A stretch of DNA of 54,427 nucleotides from CAYNNP01 sp964398215 (GTDB lineage: Bacteria; Planctomycetota; Planctomycetia; Pirellulales; Pirellulaceae). The notes beneath the pieces were generated by a model that searched no databases, was not told the origin of the DNA, and saw nothing but the letters and a program-made list of their open reading frames with translations. Positions within the stretch are counted from its first letter, which is position 1, and each line of letters opens with the position of its first letter. The position numbers were made by a program, and so were the translations under genes. The DNA is taken from contig CAYNNP010000014.1 of the NCBI GenBank assembly GCA_964398215.1, positions 1 through 54,427 on the forward strand, in the 5' to 3' direction. Shown here in pieces: positions 1-9,900 of this stretch.

Positions 1-128
1 CGAAGTTCCGGCAATTGCAGCGTTTGCTCGGTCCGGCCTACCCCAAGAGCGCAACACCAAAACTGACGCGTTGGATTCCCTGGGAGGCGTCGGTCCATGA
101 CCTGCCCATCGCGGTGAATGTGTTCTAA
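1..128 (+). CDS. 3' end of an unrecognised gene (partial)
   Basis: An open frame runs from base 3 to a TAA at 126-128 without interruption, so the window begins inside a gene whose start lies outside. The visible 41 residues end in HDLPIAVNVF and are rich in Pro, Trp and basic residues. I do not recognise the family. It ends about 50 bases before the preferred moeA start on the same strand, so the two may be co-transcribed. It could also be a chance open frame, because only 41 codons are visible. Confidence 0.45.
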   Translation, partial: KFRQLQRLLGPAYPKSATPKLTRWIPWEASVHDLPIAVNVF

Positions 129-177
129 ATTGATCGCTTGCAATCCAACTCTCGCGCCAAACCCGCTCGGTCTAGAC

Positions 178-1383
178 ATGCCACGAAGTTTTGCTTTCGA
201 TCACCCAGACGATGCCCTCACTGCCCTTGCCAAGCGGTTGTCGAATACTCAGGCAGATGAATCGTGGGCGGCAGAGCATCCTCATGGGCGCGTGCTCGCG
301 CAAGACGTCCAAGCGGACCGAGATAGCCCCGCTGCAGACGTTTCTGCGATGGATGGCTACGCACTAAGAATGAGCGAACTGCAAGGTGACGAGGCCGTTC
401 CCGTGTCTGGTGAATGTTCCGCTGGAAGCCCACCACCGGAAATGCCACTTGGTTGTGCCATGCGAATCTTTACCGGTGCGATTGTGCCGGCCGAAGCAGA
501 GGTCGTCATCAAACGTGAAGACGTTGACGAATCTGGCAAGTCGATTCGATTGACTGATCGTGCAAAAAAGGCGAACCCTGGAGATCACATTCGTCGTGCG
601 GGCGAAAATATCGCCGCTGGAGAAAGCGTGTTGCCGTCAGGCACTTTGGTGACGGCTGCCCAGCAAGCTGCGATGACGAATTTTGGCGTTTCAAGTCCAT
701 CGGTCTTTGCCCCGGTACGCGTGTGTGTTCTTACGACTGGTGACGAAGTGGGTTTGTTCACCGATGATGCCCCGAAGCCATGGCAGCTTCGAAATAGCAA
801 TCAAGCCGCTCTTGTATCGTGCTTGAGTGGGCGGCCCTGGATCGATGTTGTCAACGTTGCACACGCAAAAGACGACCGAGATGCAACAGCACAGATGCTG
901 GCGGATTGTTTACAACAATCTGACGTCGTGTTGTCGACCGGTGGCGTATCGATGGGCGACTATGACTATGTTCCAGACGCGATCAAGGCGATTGGGGGCG
1001 AGATCATTTTTCATGGTTTGCCGCTGCGGCCTGGCAAACCGATCCTGGGAGCCGTAATCGATGGAAAACTGATCATGGGGTTGCCGGGAAATCCCGTCAG
1101 CGCAACGCTCGGTTGTCGGCGGATGGCATTGCCACTGTTGGCAAAGATCAGTGGGCAGATTGAGTGGTTGCCACCCGCGCCCACTGTCCGGCTAACGGAA
1201 CCGACTGAAAAAACGATCCCACTGCACTGGATGCAACTGGTCAAGTTGACTGGGAATGGTCAAGCACAGCTTGTACCCAGCAAGGGCTCTGGTGACTTGG
1301 TTTCACTCGGGCGCAGCGATGGGTTCGTGCATGTACCGCCCAACGAATCTGGCGTCGGGCCGTGGGCATATCACGCTTGGTAA
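178..1383 (+). CDS. moeA: Molybdopterin molybdenumtransferase MoeA
   Basis: MoeA inserts molybdate into adenylylated molybdopterin in the cytoplasm, the last common step of molybdenum cofactor synthesis. The family motifs are clear: SAMDGYAL near the N-terminus, VPAEAEVVIKREDV in domain III, then STGGVSMGDYDYVPDA, GLPLRPGKPI and MGLPGNPVSATLGC in the molybdopterin-binding core. A C-terminal beta-barrel domain IV follows. The ATG at 178 gives 401 residues, close to the 411 of E. coli MoeA. An in-frame ATG at 118 would add 20 residues unlike MoeA and overlap the upstream gene. No other molybdenum cofactor gene is adjacent. It converges with the minus-strand thioredoxin/MsrA-like gene across 22 bases. 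Confidence 0.95.
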   Translation: MPRSFAFDHPDDALTALAKRLSNTQADESWAAEHPHGRVLAQDVQADRDSPAADVSAMDGYALRMSELQGDEAVPVSGECSAGSPPPEMPLGCAMRIFTGAIVPAEAEVVIKREDVDESGKSIRLTDRAKKANPGDHIRRAGENIAAGESVLPSGTLVTAAQQAAMTNFGVSSPSVFAPVRVCVLTTGDEVGLFTDDAPKPWQLRNSNQAALVSCLSGRPWIDVVNVAHAKDDRDATAQMLADCLQQSDVVLSTGGVSMGDYDYVPDAIKAIGGEIIFHGLPLRPGKPILGAVIDGKLIMGLPGNPVSATLGCRRMALPLLAKISGQIEWLPPAPTVRLTEPTEKTIPLHWMQLVKLTGNGQAQLVPSKGSGDLVSLGRSDGFVHVPPNESGVGPWAYHAW

Positions 1384-1405
1384 CGCAACTTGTGCCTAGC
1401 CAAGG

Positions 1406-2389
1406 TTAGCGTCTGGCATTCGCAGGCATCGCCAACTGTTTTTGCTGACGAGGGCTGAGCCAAGCCGTTGCTGCAGCGATGTCGTCTGGCGCCAATGCAT
1501 TGATTTTCGTCAATTGCATCAGCGAAAGTGCAGGGACGTTCTTGATCGCGTTCCAATTTTTAATTTGTCGCTTCTGGTCCTTGCTGTCAGCAACTCGGTA
1601 GGACTTGTCCAGTTTGCCGCCCGGTAAACCAGCGATTGATTTCCCATCCCGTGTGAAAACCGAATCGGCGCACTTTACCTTGGCCGCTTCGCGAGCAAGG
1701 TTCTCGAGCGAGAGTTTGCTTTTGTCAAACTGCACCAACGTTACTTCGCGTCCTTTCAACCATCCGGCTTCGGTACCTACAACGCCATTGATTTTCCCAA
1801 GCTGATATTCTCCTGTCCAAAAACAGTGCATTGAAAAAGCGGCGAATGCGCGGTTGTCGCTATCGGTGATCGGTGCCAGCGTTGTCAAATATTTGGGAAC
1901 TGGGCGATCCGCTGCCTTCAGAGCTTCGATCATTCGTGTGGCAACGCCCGCTGTACTCCAGATCTTGTCTTTACGAGGAACGATATCTTGGCCGTTGGCA
2001 TTCAAGAATCGAATGACCTGATAGTTCCAAGCTGGCTCTTTGAACTGAGCCAAAATCTGTGCGTCCTTACCGCCTTTGTTGTTGTAAACAACCACGGGCT
2101 CAAACAGATCCTCAATCGCTTCGACCAACAGCGGTTGTGAAAGCACTTCGCGTCCAAACTTCTGGCAGCCTGCACAACCGGGCACTTCTTGGAACAACAC
2201 CAAAACGGGTTTTCCAGACGATCGGCTGCTCGTATACGCTGCATCCAGGTCACGGTCCCAGTTGACGGTACCGACTTCGACCGGACGCGTATTTTTACCT
2301 TTCAACGATAGGCTTGCGGAGTCCTGTGCCTGTGACGATGTGGCCAGTAAACAGGCGGCGGTCATTGAGACCAGCAAAGCGATTTTCAT
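1406..2389 (-). CDS. Exported thioredoxin-like / MsrA-like fusion protein
   Basis: A 327-residue protein with an N-terminal signal peptide (MKIALLVSMTAACLLATSSQA). Residues about 45-165 look like a thioredoxin fold with a VPG-Cys-Ala-Gly-Cys active site (Cys72 and Cys75), similar to the VPGUxxT thioredoxin-like (seleno)protein families but with cysteine codons (TGT, TGC). Residues about 180-240 resemble methionine sulfoxide reductase A: HCFW at 188-191 stands where MsrA has GCFW, followed by GVVGTEAGW and VTLVQFDKSKLSLENL, which match the MsrA pattern of pseudo-repeat strands. The MsrA-like part is shorter than a full enzyme. A likely role is periplasmic thiol-disulfide or Met-sulfoxide chemistry; the coupling of the two domains is inferred. 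The start is the ATG that begins the signal peptide. Confidence 0.75.
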   Translation of the reverse strand: MKIALLVSMTAACLLATSSQAQDSASLSLKGKNTRPVEVGTVNWDRDLDAAYTSSRSSGKPVLVLFQEVPGCAGCQKFGREVLSQPLLVEAIEDLFEPVVVYNNKGGKDAQILAQFKEPAWNYQVIRFLNANGQDIVPRKDKIWSTAGVATRMIEALKAADRPVPKYLTTLAPITDSDNRAFAAFSMHCFWTGEYQLGKINGVVGTEAGWLKGREVTLVQFDKSKLSLENLAREAAKVKCADSVFTRDGKSIAGLPGGKLDKSYRVADSKDQKRQIKNWNAIKNVPALSLMQLTKINALAPDDIAAATAWLSPRQQKQLAMPANARR

Positions 2390-2475
2390 TCTTGTCCCGT
2401 TAAGTAAGAAATCCAGATTATTTCATTCGAATGTCATTCAATACAATTGAGATCCGCGCGTGCGGACCGCCAAGT

Positions 2476-3552
2476 TTACGCATTATCGGCGCTTCGCAAC
2501 GCCTCAAAACAGAGTTCCAGGCTTTTCAGATTGTCGCGTGCACCGTGCTGTGGGTTACGTTTTTCTTCGATTGAACACAATAATTCGCCCATTGCCCCCT
2601 GAAATCCCGATTCAAACCAACAACCCGACAGGGGCACTGAACACTGGCCATGTTCCAGAAAAACCTGCATTTCTGGTTGTTCGTTCAGACCCGGCCCACG
2701 CGATCGCAACGTGCCTTTGGTGCCGACCACGGTTGTCAGGTCTTCCTCCCCCAATCGAGTGTGCCCATGAAAAGACATTCGCGTTTGGGCGTCGTTGTAT
2801 TGAATGATCACGGAGGCTACTGCTGGTGGGCGAAAGCACTGATCTGGGAAATGATTCACCCGAGCGACAACATCCACCGGCGTCTGGCCGCCCATCAGAC
2901 AGTTTGTGATATCAAACCAATGGATCCCAAAATCGAACAAAATCAGATGATGAATGTTCTCGAACTTTTTGATCCCAGCAATCCAAGTTTGATCCCACTG
3001 TAGTGAGAAGTCGATTGATGTAATTTTGCCAATCAATCCACTTGCCACCGCCGCGCGTAGATAGCTGAAGTGCGGCGCCCAGCGTCCGTTTTGGTTGACC
3101 GCTAGTTTGACGCTATGGGTGTCGGCTAAATCGACCAGTCGCCTTCCGTCATCCAAATCCAGAACAAACGGCTTTTGGCTCAACGTATGTTTGCCAGCAA
3201 GAATGCAGTGCTGAAGAATAGCGATGCGATCTTGCGGATGGGTTGTAACGTCAACAACTTCGATGTCAGTCCGTTCAAGGATCGATTGATAGTTGTCGTA
3301 AACGCGTGCTTCAGGAAAAAATTCATCGCGACGAGCAACTGCTTTGGAGCGTGTTCGACTTGCGATCGCGACAACCTCGAACCCGCATTTTTGATAGGCT
3401 CGCAAGTGGAATTCGCTGATCCCTCCCGCTCCAATTAGTCCGATTCGAGGGCGGTAGGACTTGGGCATAGGCGGCAAGTAATCAACATCGGGCGGATCGA
3501 CAGTATTGGTTGCCTTGCCCTGGCTCAGGCCGTAGTCGCTTTCAGGACTCAT
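2476..3552 (-). CDS. Gfo/Idh/MocA family NAD(P)-dependent oxidoreductase
   Basis: Soluble dehydrogenase-like protein of the glucose-fructose oxidoreductase / inositol dehydrogenase family. The Rossmann motif GLIGAGGISEFH begins about 35 residues in. The family EKP motif appears as SQKPFVLD, so the Glu is replaced by Gln while the Lys, normally catalytic, is retained. IHHLILFDFGIHWFDITNCLMG matches the conserved H-x-x-D...H region. The substrate is probably a sugar or polyol but cannot be told from sequence. An ATG at 3552 gives 358 residues. A later ATG at 3468 sits just before the Rossmann strand and is also plausible, since neither has a convincing ribosome-binding site. It is divergent from the PHP gene. 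Confidence 0.88.
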   Translation of the reverse strand: MSPESDYGLSQGKATNTVDPPDVDYLPPMPKSYRPRIGLIGAGGISEFHLRAYQKCGFEVVAIASRTRSKAVARRDEFFPEARVYDNYQSILERTDIEVVDVTTHPQDRIAILQHCILAGKHTLSQKPFVLDLDDGRRLVDLADTHSVKLAVNQNGRWAPHFSYLRAAVASGLIGKITSIDFSLQWDQTWIAGIKKFENIHHLILFDFGIHWFDITNCLMGGQTPVDVVARVNHFPDQCFRPPAVASVIIQYNDAQTRMSFHGHTRLGEEDLTTVVGTKGTLRSRGPGLNEQPEMQVFLEHGQCSVPLSGCWFESGFQGAMGELLCSIEEKRNPQHGARDNLKSLELCFEALRSADNA

Positions 3553-3692
3553 AGATGATTGTGGGAATTGGCTTTGATGGTGAAACGCCGGTTCTATGTG
3601 CAAAACACACAGAGCTTATCTTTGACAGGGCACTAGGATACCATTGAAGCGGTACCAAAGTAGCCAACCCATTCGCCTCTAAAGCACGATTG

Positions 3693-4526
3693 ATGCCCGA
3701 ACCGATTTTTTACGAATCTCATTCACACACGCCACTATGCATGCACGCCCAAGGTCTGCCCATTGAGTATGCCGGGGTCGCGCAATCACGTGGTCTGAAG
3801 GGGCTGATCGTGACCTGCCACAATCCCATGCCCAATGGATTTTCCGCGGCCGTGCGAATGCGCGAAGACCAGTTTGACGAGTACGTGGGGTTGGTCGAAA
3901 CCGCTCGAGTTCACTGGGAAGGAACCGTTGATGTGCGGCTTGGCTTGGAAGCCGACTACTTTGAGGGCCAAGAAAAATACGTTGAGAATCAGCTCGCGTC
4001 CGCTGATTTTCATTTTGTACTTGGTTCGGTACATCCGCAAATTGGCGAATGGCGTGCAGCTTACTGGCAAGATGATTTGCTGGAAGTCCAGCGAACCTAT
4101 TTTCGGCACTTGGCACAGTCGGCGGAAACGGGACTGTTTGATTCATTGGCGCATCCCGATTTAATCAAGAACTTCACGGCTTCGGAGTGGGATTTGGACG
4201 CGATCATGCCAGACGTATGCGATGCCTTGGACCGAATCGCCAAGACTGGCGTTGCCATGGAGCTGAATACGTCTGGAGTCAATAAAACGATCTCGGAAAT
4301 GAATCCGAACCCAACGATGTTGCGCGAAATCCATCAACGTGGCATTCCAATGACAATCGGTGCCGACGCGCACATCGCGAGCCGTGTCGCCGATGGTTAC
4401 GAGCAGGCGCTGCAACTGTTGCAGGCCTGCGGTTTTCAAAAAGTAAGCTACTTTTTGAATCGACAACGCAATGAGCTTTTGATTGACGACGTACTGGCTA
4501 GCTTGGTTGAGCCAAGCGAAGTGTAG
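3693..4526 (+). CDS. PHP-domain phosphatase, histidinol-phosphatase-like
   Basis: A 277-residue PHP-superfamily metal-dependent phosphatase. The N-terminal metal motif is ESHSHTPLC (His10 and His12). Further expected metal ligands occur in LGLEADYFEG, LGSVHP, SLAHPDLIKNF and TIGADAHIAS, the order seen in HisK-type histidinol phosphatases. The likely reaction is dephosphorylation of L-histidinol phosphate in histidine synthesis, but no his gene is nearby and other small phosphoesters are possible. The ATG at 3693 is preferred; a TTG directly before it adds one codon. The gene is divergent from the Gfo/Idh gene and convergent with the peptidase gene, with a hairpin between. Confidence 0.85.
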   Translation: MPEPIFYESHSHTPLCMHAQGLPIEYAGVAQSRGLKGLIVTCHNPMPNGFSAAVRMREDQFDEYVGLVETARVHWEGTVDVRLGLEADYFEGQEKYVENQLASADFHFVLGSVHPQIGEWRAAYWQDDLLEVQRTYFRHLAQSAETGLFDSLAHPDLIKNFTASEWDLDAIMPDVCDALDRIAKTGVAMELNTSGVNKTISEMNPNPTMLREIHQRGIPMTIGADAHIASRVADGYEQALQLLQACGFQKVSYFLNRQRNELLIDDVLASLVEPSEV

Positions 4527-4545
4527 TCAATCACAAGTGAGTTCT

Positions 4546-4561
4546 AGGAGCGCAGGCTCCT
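4546..4561. terminator. Hairpin between convergent genes
   Basis: AGGAGC-GCAG-GCTCCT forms a perfect 6-bp stem with a 4-base loop in the 44-base gap between the PHP gene and the peptidase gene. There is no T-tract on either strand, so it is only a candidate bidirectional terminator. Confidence 0.4.
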
Positions 4562-4570
4562 GGTGCTCAG

Positions 4571-6703
4571 CTACTTCAGATTTGCCAACAGGAATGACCA
4601 CAAGTCAGCGTACTCTTCGATCCGTTTGCTGACAGGAGTCCCCGCGCCGTGACCCGCTCGGGTTTCGATGCGAATCAGAGTTGGGTTGTCGCCCGTATGA
4701 GCGGCCTGCAAAGCGGCGGCAAACTTGAAGCTATGTCCAGGCACGACTCGGTCATCACGGTCGGCGGTGGTCACCATCGTCGCTGGATAGCTCGTATTGC
4801 TGGTCAAGTTATGCAGCGGCGAGTACGACAACAGGTTTTCGATTTGATCCGCTTCATCGCTGCTGCCATATTCGGTTGCCCAAGCCCAGCCGATTGTAAA
4901 TTTGTGATATCGCAGCATGTCCATCACACCGACTGCTGGCAAGCAAGCGCCAAACAGATCGGGGCGTTGGGTCATCACCGCACCAACCAGCAACCCGCCG
5001 TTGCTGCCACCTCGAATCGCCAAGCTCTCACTTCGTGTGTAACCTTTCTTGATCAAGAACTCGGCGGCCGAAATGAAGTCGTCAAAGACGTTTTGTTTTT
5101 TTAGACGCATCCCGTCTTCATGCCACTCGCGGCCATATTCGCCACCACCACGAAGGTTGGCGACCGCGTAGATCCCACCGTTATCAACCCAAGCCGCATT
5201 TGCGGGCGAGAACGATGGCGTGATCGAAATGTTGAATCCACCATAGGCATACAAAAGCGTCTTGTTGGTGCCATCGAGTTTTGTGTCTTTGTGTCGAGTC
5301 ACAATGATTGGCACACGAGTCCCGTCTTTGCTTTCACAAAACAGTTGCTCGGTAACAAAGTTATCGATATCCAACGCAACGTCTGGCCGCTTCCACAAGG
5401 AAACTTCTCCGCTGGTCAAATCGATCCGGTAGATCGACGCTGGAGTGATGTAATTCGTAAAGGAATAGAAAGTCTCTTTGGCGTCTTGGTCACCACCAAA
5501 TCCAGCAACCGATCCGACACCAGGCAGTTTCACTTCATCGATCAAAGATCCATCAATCTTGTGTCGCGTGACTTTGCCGCGCGCGTCTTTCAACCAACTT
5601 GCGTAAAACGTATCGCCAAACAAGGAAACACTCTGAAGCACATCATCCGTTTCAGCAATCACTTCTTTCCAAGCGTCGCGTTTTGGGTTCTTGGCATCGA
5701 CTGCGATCACCCGCCGCTTTGGCGCGCCATTGTCTGTCACGAAATACAGCGTATCGTCAATCGAACCAATCAAACCGTACTCAGCTTCAAAACCCATGAT
5801 CAGGTCTTGGACTTCTGAATCTGGATCACGGAGATCTTTGATGAAGACTTGTTCTTTGGGTTCAGTGCCCTTCCAGTTGCTGATTATCAAATAGCGTCCA
5901 TCGTCCGTCACCAATGGGACAAAACCCCATTTGGGATGATCGGGGCGGGACATGATCAATTGATCTTCGGACTGAGGCGTTCCCAGTTTGTGAAAGTACG
6001 TTTTTTGGTTTTCATTCTTGGCCGTTAGTTCTTGTCCGTCGACTGGCGCGTCGTAGCGAGAATAGAAAAAGCCACTTGAGTCGGGCATCCATGCAACACC
6101 ACTGAATTTGGCCCAACGAACTTCGTCCTCAAGATCTTTGCCGGTCGCCACATCACGAACTTTCCAAGTCCGCCAATCGCTACCACCATCAGCCAATCCG
6201 TAAGCGATCAGTTTTCCATCTTTGGTGGTCGCGGTACCAGCGAGTGCAACCGTGCCGTCTTCACTGAGTGTATTGGGATCAATCAATACCTCGCGATCAG
6301 ATTTCAGTGAGCTAGCGGAGTACAAAATACTCTGATCTTGCAAGCCATCATTGTGCGAATAAAAGTAACGGTCGCCTTTCTTGCTGGGCAAACCGTAGCG
6401 TTCATAATTCCAGAGTTCTTCCAGGCGTTTGCGCATTGGCTCGCGACTCGGCAACGACTCGAGGTACGCACCGGTGACCTTGTTTTGAGCCTTTACCCAT
6501 TCGCCGGTTTCTTCACTCTCGGTGTCTTCAAGCCAGCGATACGGATCGGAAACTTTGTGACCGTGGTAATCATCAACTACGTCGGCCATTTTCGTTTTTG
6601 GATACTGCAATTTCTTGTTCGCTGCTTGCGGAGAATCTTGGGCGACCAAAGGGACTGGGAAAAGAATGATCAGTCCGGTGATCAAGGGCGTTGTAAGCTT
6701 CAC
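4571..6703 (-). CDS. Prolyl oligopeptidase (S9A), exported
   Basis: Serine peptidase cleaving short peptides after proline, of typical length at 710 residues. It has a signal peptide (MKLTTPLITGLIILFPVPLVAQ), a seven-bladed beta-propeller, and a C-terminal alpha/beta-hydrolase domain. The catalytic triad is visible: Ser567 in GGSNGGLLVG, Asp in TADRDDRVVPGHS, and His in ETRAGHGAGTP near the C-terminus. The N-terminal YPKTKMADVVDDYHGHKVSDPYR is typical of S9A. I chose the GTG at 6703 because AAAGGTAAC stands just upstream and it begins directly with the signal peptide. An upstream in-frame start would place 22 polar residues before it. Confidence 0.94.
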   Translation of the reverse strand: MKLTTPLITGLIILFPVPLVAQDSPQAANKKLQYPKTKMADVVDDYHGHKVSDPYRWLEDTESEETGEWVKAQNKVTGAYLESLPSREPMRKRLEELWNYERYGLPSKKGDRYFYSHNDGLQDQSILYSASSLKSDREVLIDPNTLSEDGTVALAGTATTKDGKLIAYGLADGGSDWRTWKVRDVATGKDLEDEVRWAKFSGVAWMPDSSGFFYSRYDAPVDGQELTAKNENQKTYFHKLGTPQSEDQLIMSRPDHPKWGFVPLVTDDGRYLIISNWKGTEPKEQVFIKDLRDPDSEVQDLIMGFEAEYGLIGSIDDTLYFVTDNGAPKRRVIAVDAKNPKRDAWKEVIAETDDVLQSVSLFGDTFYASWLKDARGKVTRHKIDGSLIDEVKLPGVGSVAGFGGDQDAKETFYSFTNYITPASIYRIDLTSGEVSLWKRPDVALDIDNFVTEQLFCESKDGTRVPIIVTRHKDTKLDGTNKTLLYAYGGFNISITPSFSPANAAWVDNGGIYAVANLRGGGEYGREWHEDGMRLKKQNVFDDFISAAEFLIKKGYTRSESLAIRGGSNGGLLVGAVMTQRPDLFGACLPAVGVMDMLRYHKFTIGWAWATEYGSSDEADQIENLLSYSPLHNLTSNTSYPATMVTTADRDDRVVPGHSFKFAAALQAAHTGDNPTLIRIETRAGHGAGTPVSKRIEEYADLWSFLLANLK

Positions 6704-6910
6704 GTTGTTACCTTTTACTTTGATGGACAAGCTGTCCACATAAGGTATCAAACGCAGCCCGAGTATCAAACGCGGCCCGAATCGTGATCAACCGAGTGCC
6801 AAAGCTGGCAAATAACCTTGATCACTGAAACCTCGTAAAACGCTTGTGTTCGTAGTATCGCCTTCACGCGGAAATCCGGGATAAAGCCAAAACTACAAAC
6901 TACGTTTGGC

Positions 6911-9900
6911 TTAGCGACCAAAGATCTTGTCGATGCCCTTGTTCATTTGTTGCTCGAAAAAGTTGTCAGCTTTTTGTTGGACAGCTTGGGTGCCGAGTTT
7001 GGTGATGATTTCACGAATTCCGCGAGAATCTAAACGCGGCTGAGTCAATGTGCCCGCTACTGGCAGCACTACTGGTTGACCTGATAAACCTTTCAGGTCG
7101 TTGCCTAGCCATTTGGCATCCAGCGGTACTTGAGCCGTCAAATTCAGCGGACCATTTACGTTGACCGTTCCACTGGTGATGACCTGGGCACGATCGATAT
7201 CGAAATAGAGTCGCTGGTGTTGGGCAATGCCACGCGAAAATGTGAACTCGACCGTTTGTGCTGGCATTGTGATCAACGTCTTTGATTCGGCAGGCTGATC
7301 TTGTTGAGCACCAAAGGCATTGGCACGCATTTTCGCGAGCGCTTTCAATTGATCCATTCCGTTGATGATCTGATTGGCCAATCGGCCGGTGCGCATTTCG
7401 GCTCCCAGGATTCCTAGTCGCCCACGAACTCGGCTTTCTAGCGGATTGTCGAACATCACGATGGCTTCATCGACTTCGACACTCATCGATCCATCCAGCT
7501 GGGTCGCATCGGCAGCAAGCGGCGCCAAGTATTTGAGCCACGCATCGGTCATCTCTGGAGTCATGCGAATGTCTTGTGCAATCAATCCAGGGTTCAGCTG
7601 AATTCGCATTGGGCCGGAGTTGTAAAAGACCTGCCCGGCAATATTCAGTTGGCCTTGGCCAACGGGGATCATTGCTGGCTGAATCAACACAGTCGTTTGA
7701 TCGATTTGCAGTGGAATATTAGCAGGCCCAAAATCGACTCCGCCAAAAGCACCACGATCCCAACCGATTTTCGTCGCGACTTGATAGGCAATCTCTCCGC
7801 TTGTTGGCTGGCTGTAGTTGATCGTAATCGGCGTTTGGTGAGTGCCTTGCAGGTCGATTTTTGACCCACACAAATCCGTCAATTTCTTGGCAACGTCGGG
7901 CATCATGATTTGAGCCTGGCCACTGAGCTGTGCTGTCATTCCAGCCGCGCTGGTTTTGACTGGTCCACTTAATGTGGCAGCAAGCCAATTGGTTGAAACC
8001 TGTAAGTTTTCGGCCAGGATCTCGCCATTGGTGCGATGGATCTTGGTCGCTCCTTTTACTTGCACACTTGGCTCGTACCAAATCGGAGCGGCTGAAGCGA
8101 GCGGCCCAAAGCGACTTGGAAGTGGACTGAAATTCGCGGCAACTGGCTTTGGTTCGGTGATTGTCAGTTGGTTCGTTTTCGTATCGGATTCAATGATCCA
8201 GTAGTTGTCATCCGCAGTGATTTTGGCTTGTCCACTGCAGGCTCCCATGAATTGATACGGACTACTTGCCTGCGGAGCCCGATTCGCGCCCACTGCCAGT
8301 GGCTGTGGATTCTGAACGGATTTTGTTTGCACGGACGATTGAAGCTGCTGTAAATCTGCTGACCAATTGACGGTCAGGTCGGTCACTTCTGCGTTCAAAT
8401 CGCCAACCACTTTTAACTGCACCGCATCGGTGGTCAGATTGGATGTTTGACTATGCAAATCGCCCGATGGCCAGTCATAGCTTCCATCAAAGTCACAGCG
8501 AACCGAGCGCTGCGCGACCAACGTTCCTTGGTATGCAATTCTTGGTTCAGTCAAATTCAAGTTGGCTTTGGTAATCCGTCCACTGACGGTCGATAGGTTT
8601 GCCCATGCGACAACATCAAAGGCGCCTTGTGTGCGTTGCAAATCACTTGGCAACCAAGGGCCAGCGATTTCTGTCAGAGTTTCCAAACGTCCGTTGCCAG
8701 TAATGCGAAACGGCAGTTGTTCAGTGAGTGTTGGGTTTGGCACTGTGTGAGTAAGGTCAGCTTGGAAGCTAAGCCCATTCGTCTTGACCGAGAGATTGGT
8801 CCCGGAAAGTTCTTCCAGAGTCTCACCCGACCATCGTCCGACCGCGGCGATTGTGCCATCCAGAGATGAACGCCGAATTTCTTTCCCACCCGGCAGCAAT
8901 AACTGCAAGTTGGATGCTTTGCCGTTGCCATTCAATCGCCAAACGTTGTCCGCCGATGCGTCCCAGCCAATCTTTCCCTGCACGGTTCCGGCGACGCGGA
9001 CATCCGACAGATCGATCAACGGCCGAAGCATCGATGAAAGCCGGCCAAAATCGACCGCAACCGTCGCTTCGCCGGTACGCATCGTGCCTTTGCCAACAGC
9101 CGATGCAAAAGAACTTGTTAGCTTGAAATTCTCAGCGTTGATATGTCCATCGATATTGGCAACCATGGCTTCGAAACTGACGGGTTCGATCACGACCGCT
9201 CGACCATGAGCCCGGCAACGAATCGTATCGCTTTTGAATGTGAGCTTACTTTTGGGAATGTCGCTGGCAGCTGTTTGCACCGTTGCCGTTGCGCGACCGG
9301 ATAAAATTTCGGCTTCATTTTTGATTGGCAGAATGCCTGGCAATGCTTTCTGAAAAGCGGCGAGATCGATATGAGCTTGCGCATTGCCATCCAAAGCATC
9401 CAGCCACTTCAGCGGATTATCGTCAGCGCCGACCAGCGTCAATGAACTTGAGAATGCACCGTTAAGTGTCGCGGCCGCAAAATCTGTCGTGGCTGTCAGT
9501 TCTTTGCCAACGACACGGGTTTCTTCCAGTGTCAGATCGCCGTTAAGTGTTGCTCGTGAATTTCGCCAAACTCGCTTGGGGTTATTTGGGTCCACCGCAT
9601 ACAAATTGCGGATCTCGAATTCGTCGACCGATGAATGTATGTTGCCGTTGGTTGCGCCGGTCAATCGGATGGCTCCCGATGCATCACCCGAAAACTGAGG
9701 CGGCATCGCTGCAGTGGCTTCGGGGAGTCGTCGGCGAACAAGCGTCAGCAATGAAAGCGGCAGAGATTCCGTTTCCAGGTTCAATTTCCATGCAATTTTG
9801 TCGGCTTCGTTTTCCAGCTGCGCGGAGCCTTGGATCGAGCCGCTGTCGTCATTGGGGCCGGCCAAAACTCCAGCGAATTTGACGGCTGTTGATGCTGCCG

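Noticed and set aside
1406..2389. Selenocysteine in the VPGC motif
   Set aside because: The codon is TGT, not TGA, and no SECIS-like hairpin is required to explain it.
5120..5818. A 232-codon open frame on the plus strand
   Set aside because: It lies wholly inside the prolyl oligopeptidase gene on the other strand, and its translation has no family features.
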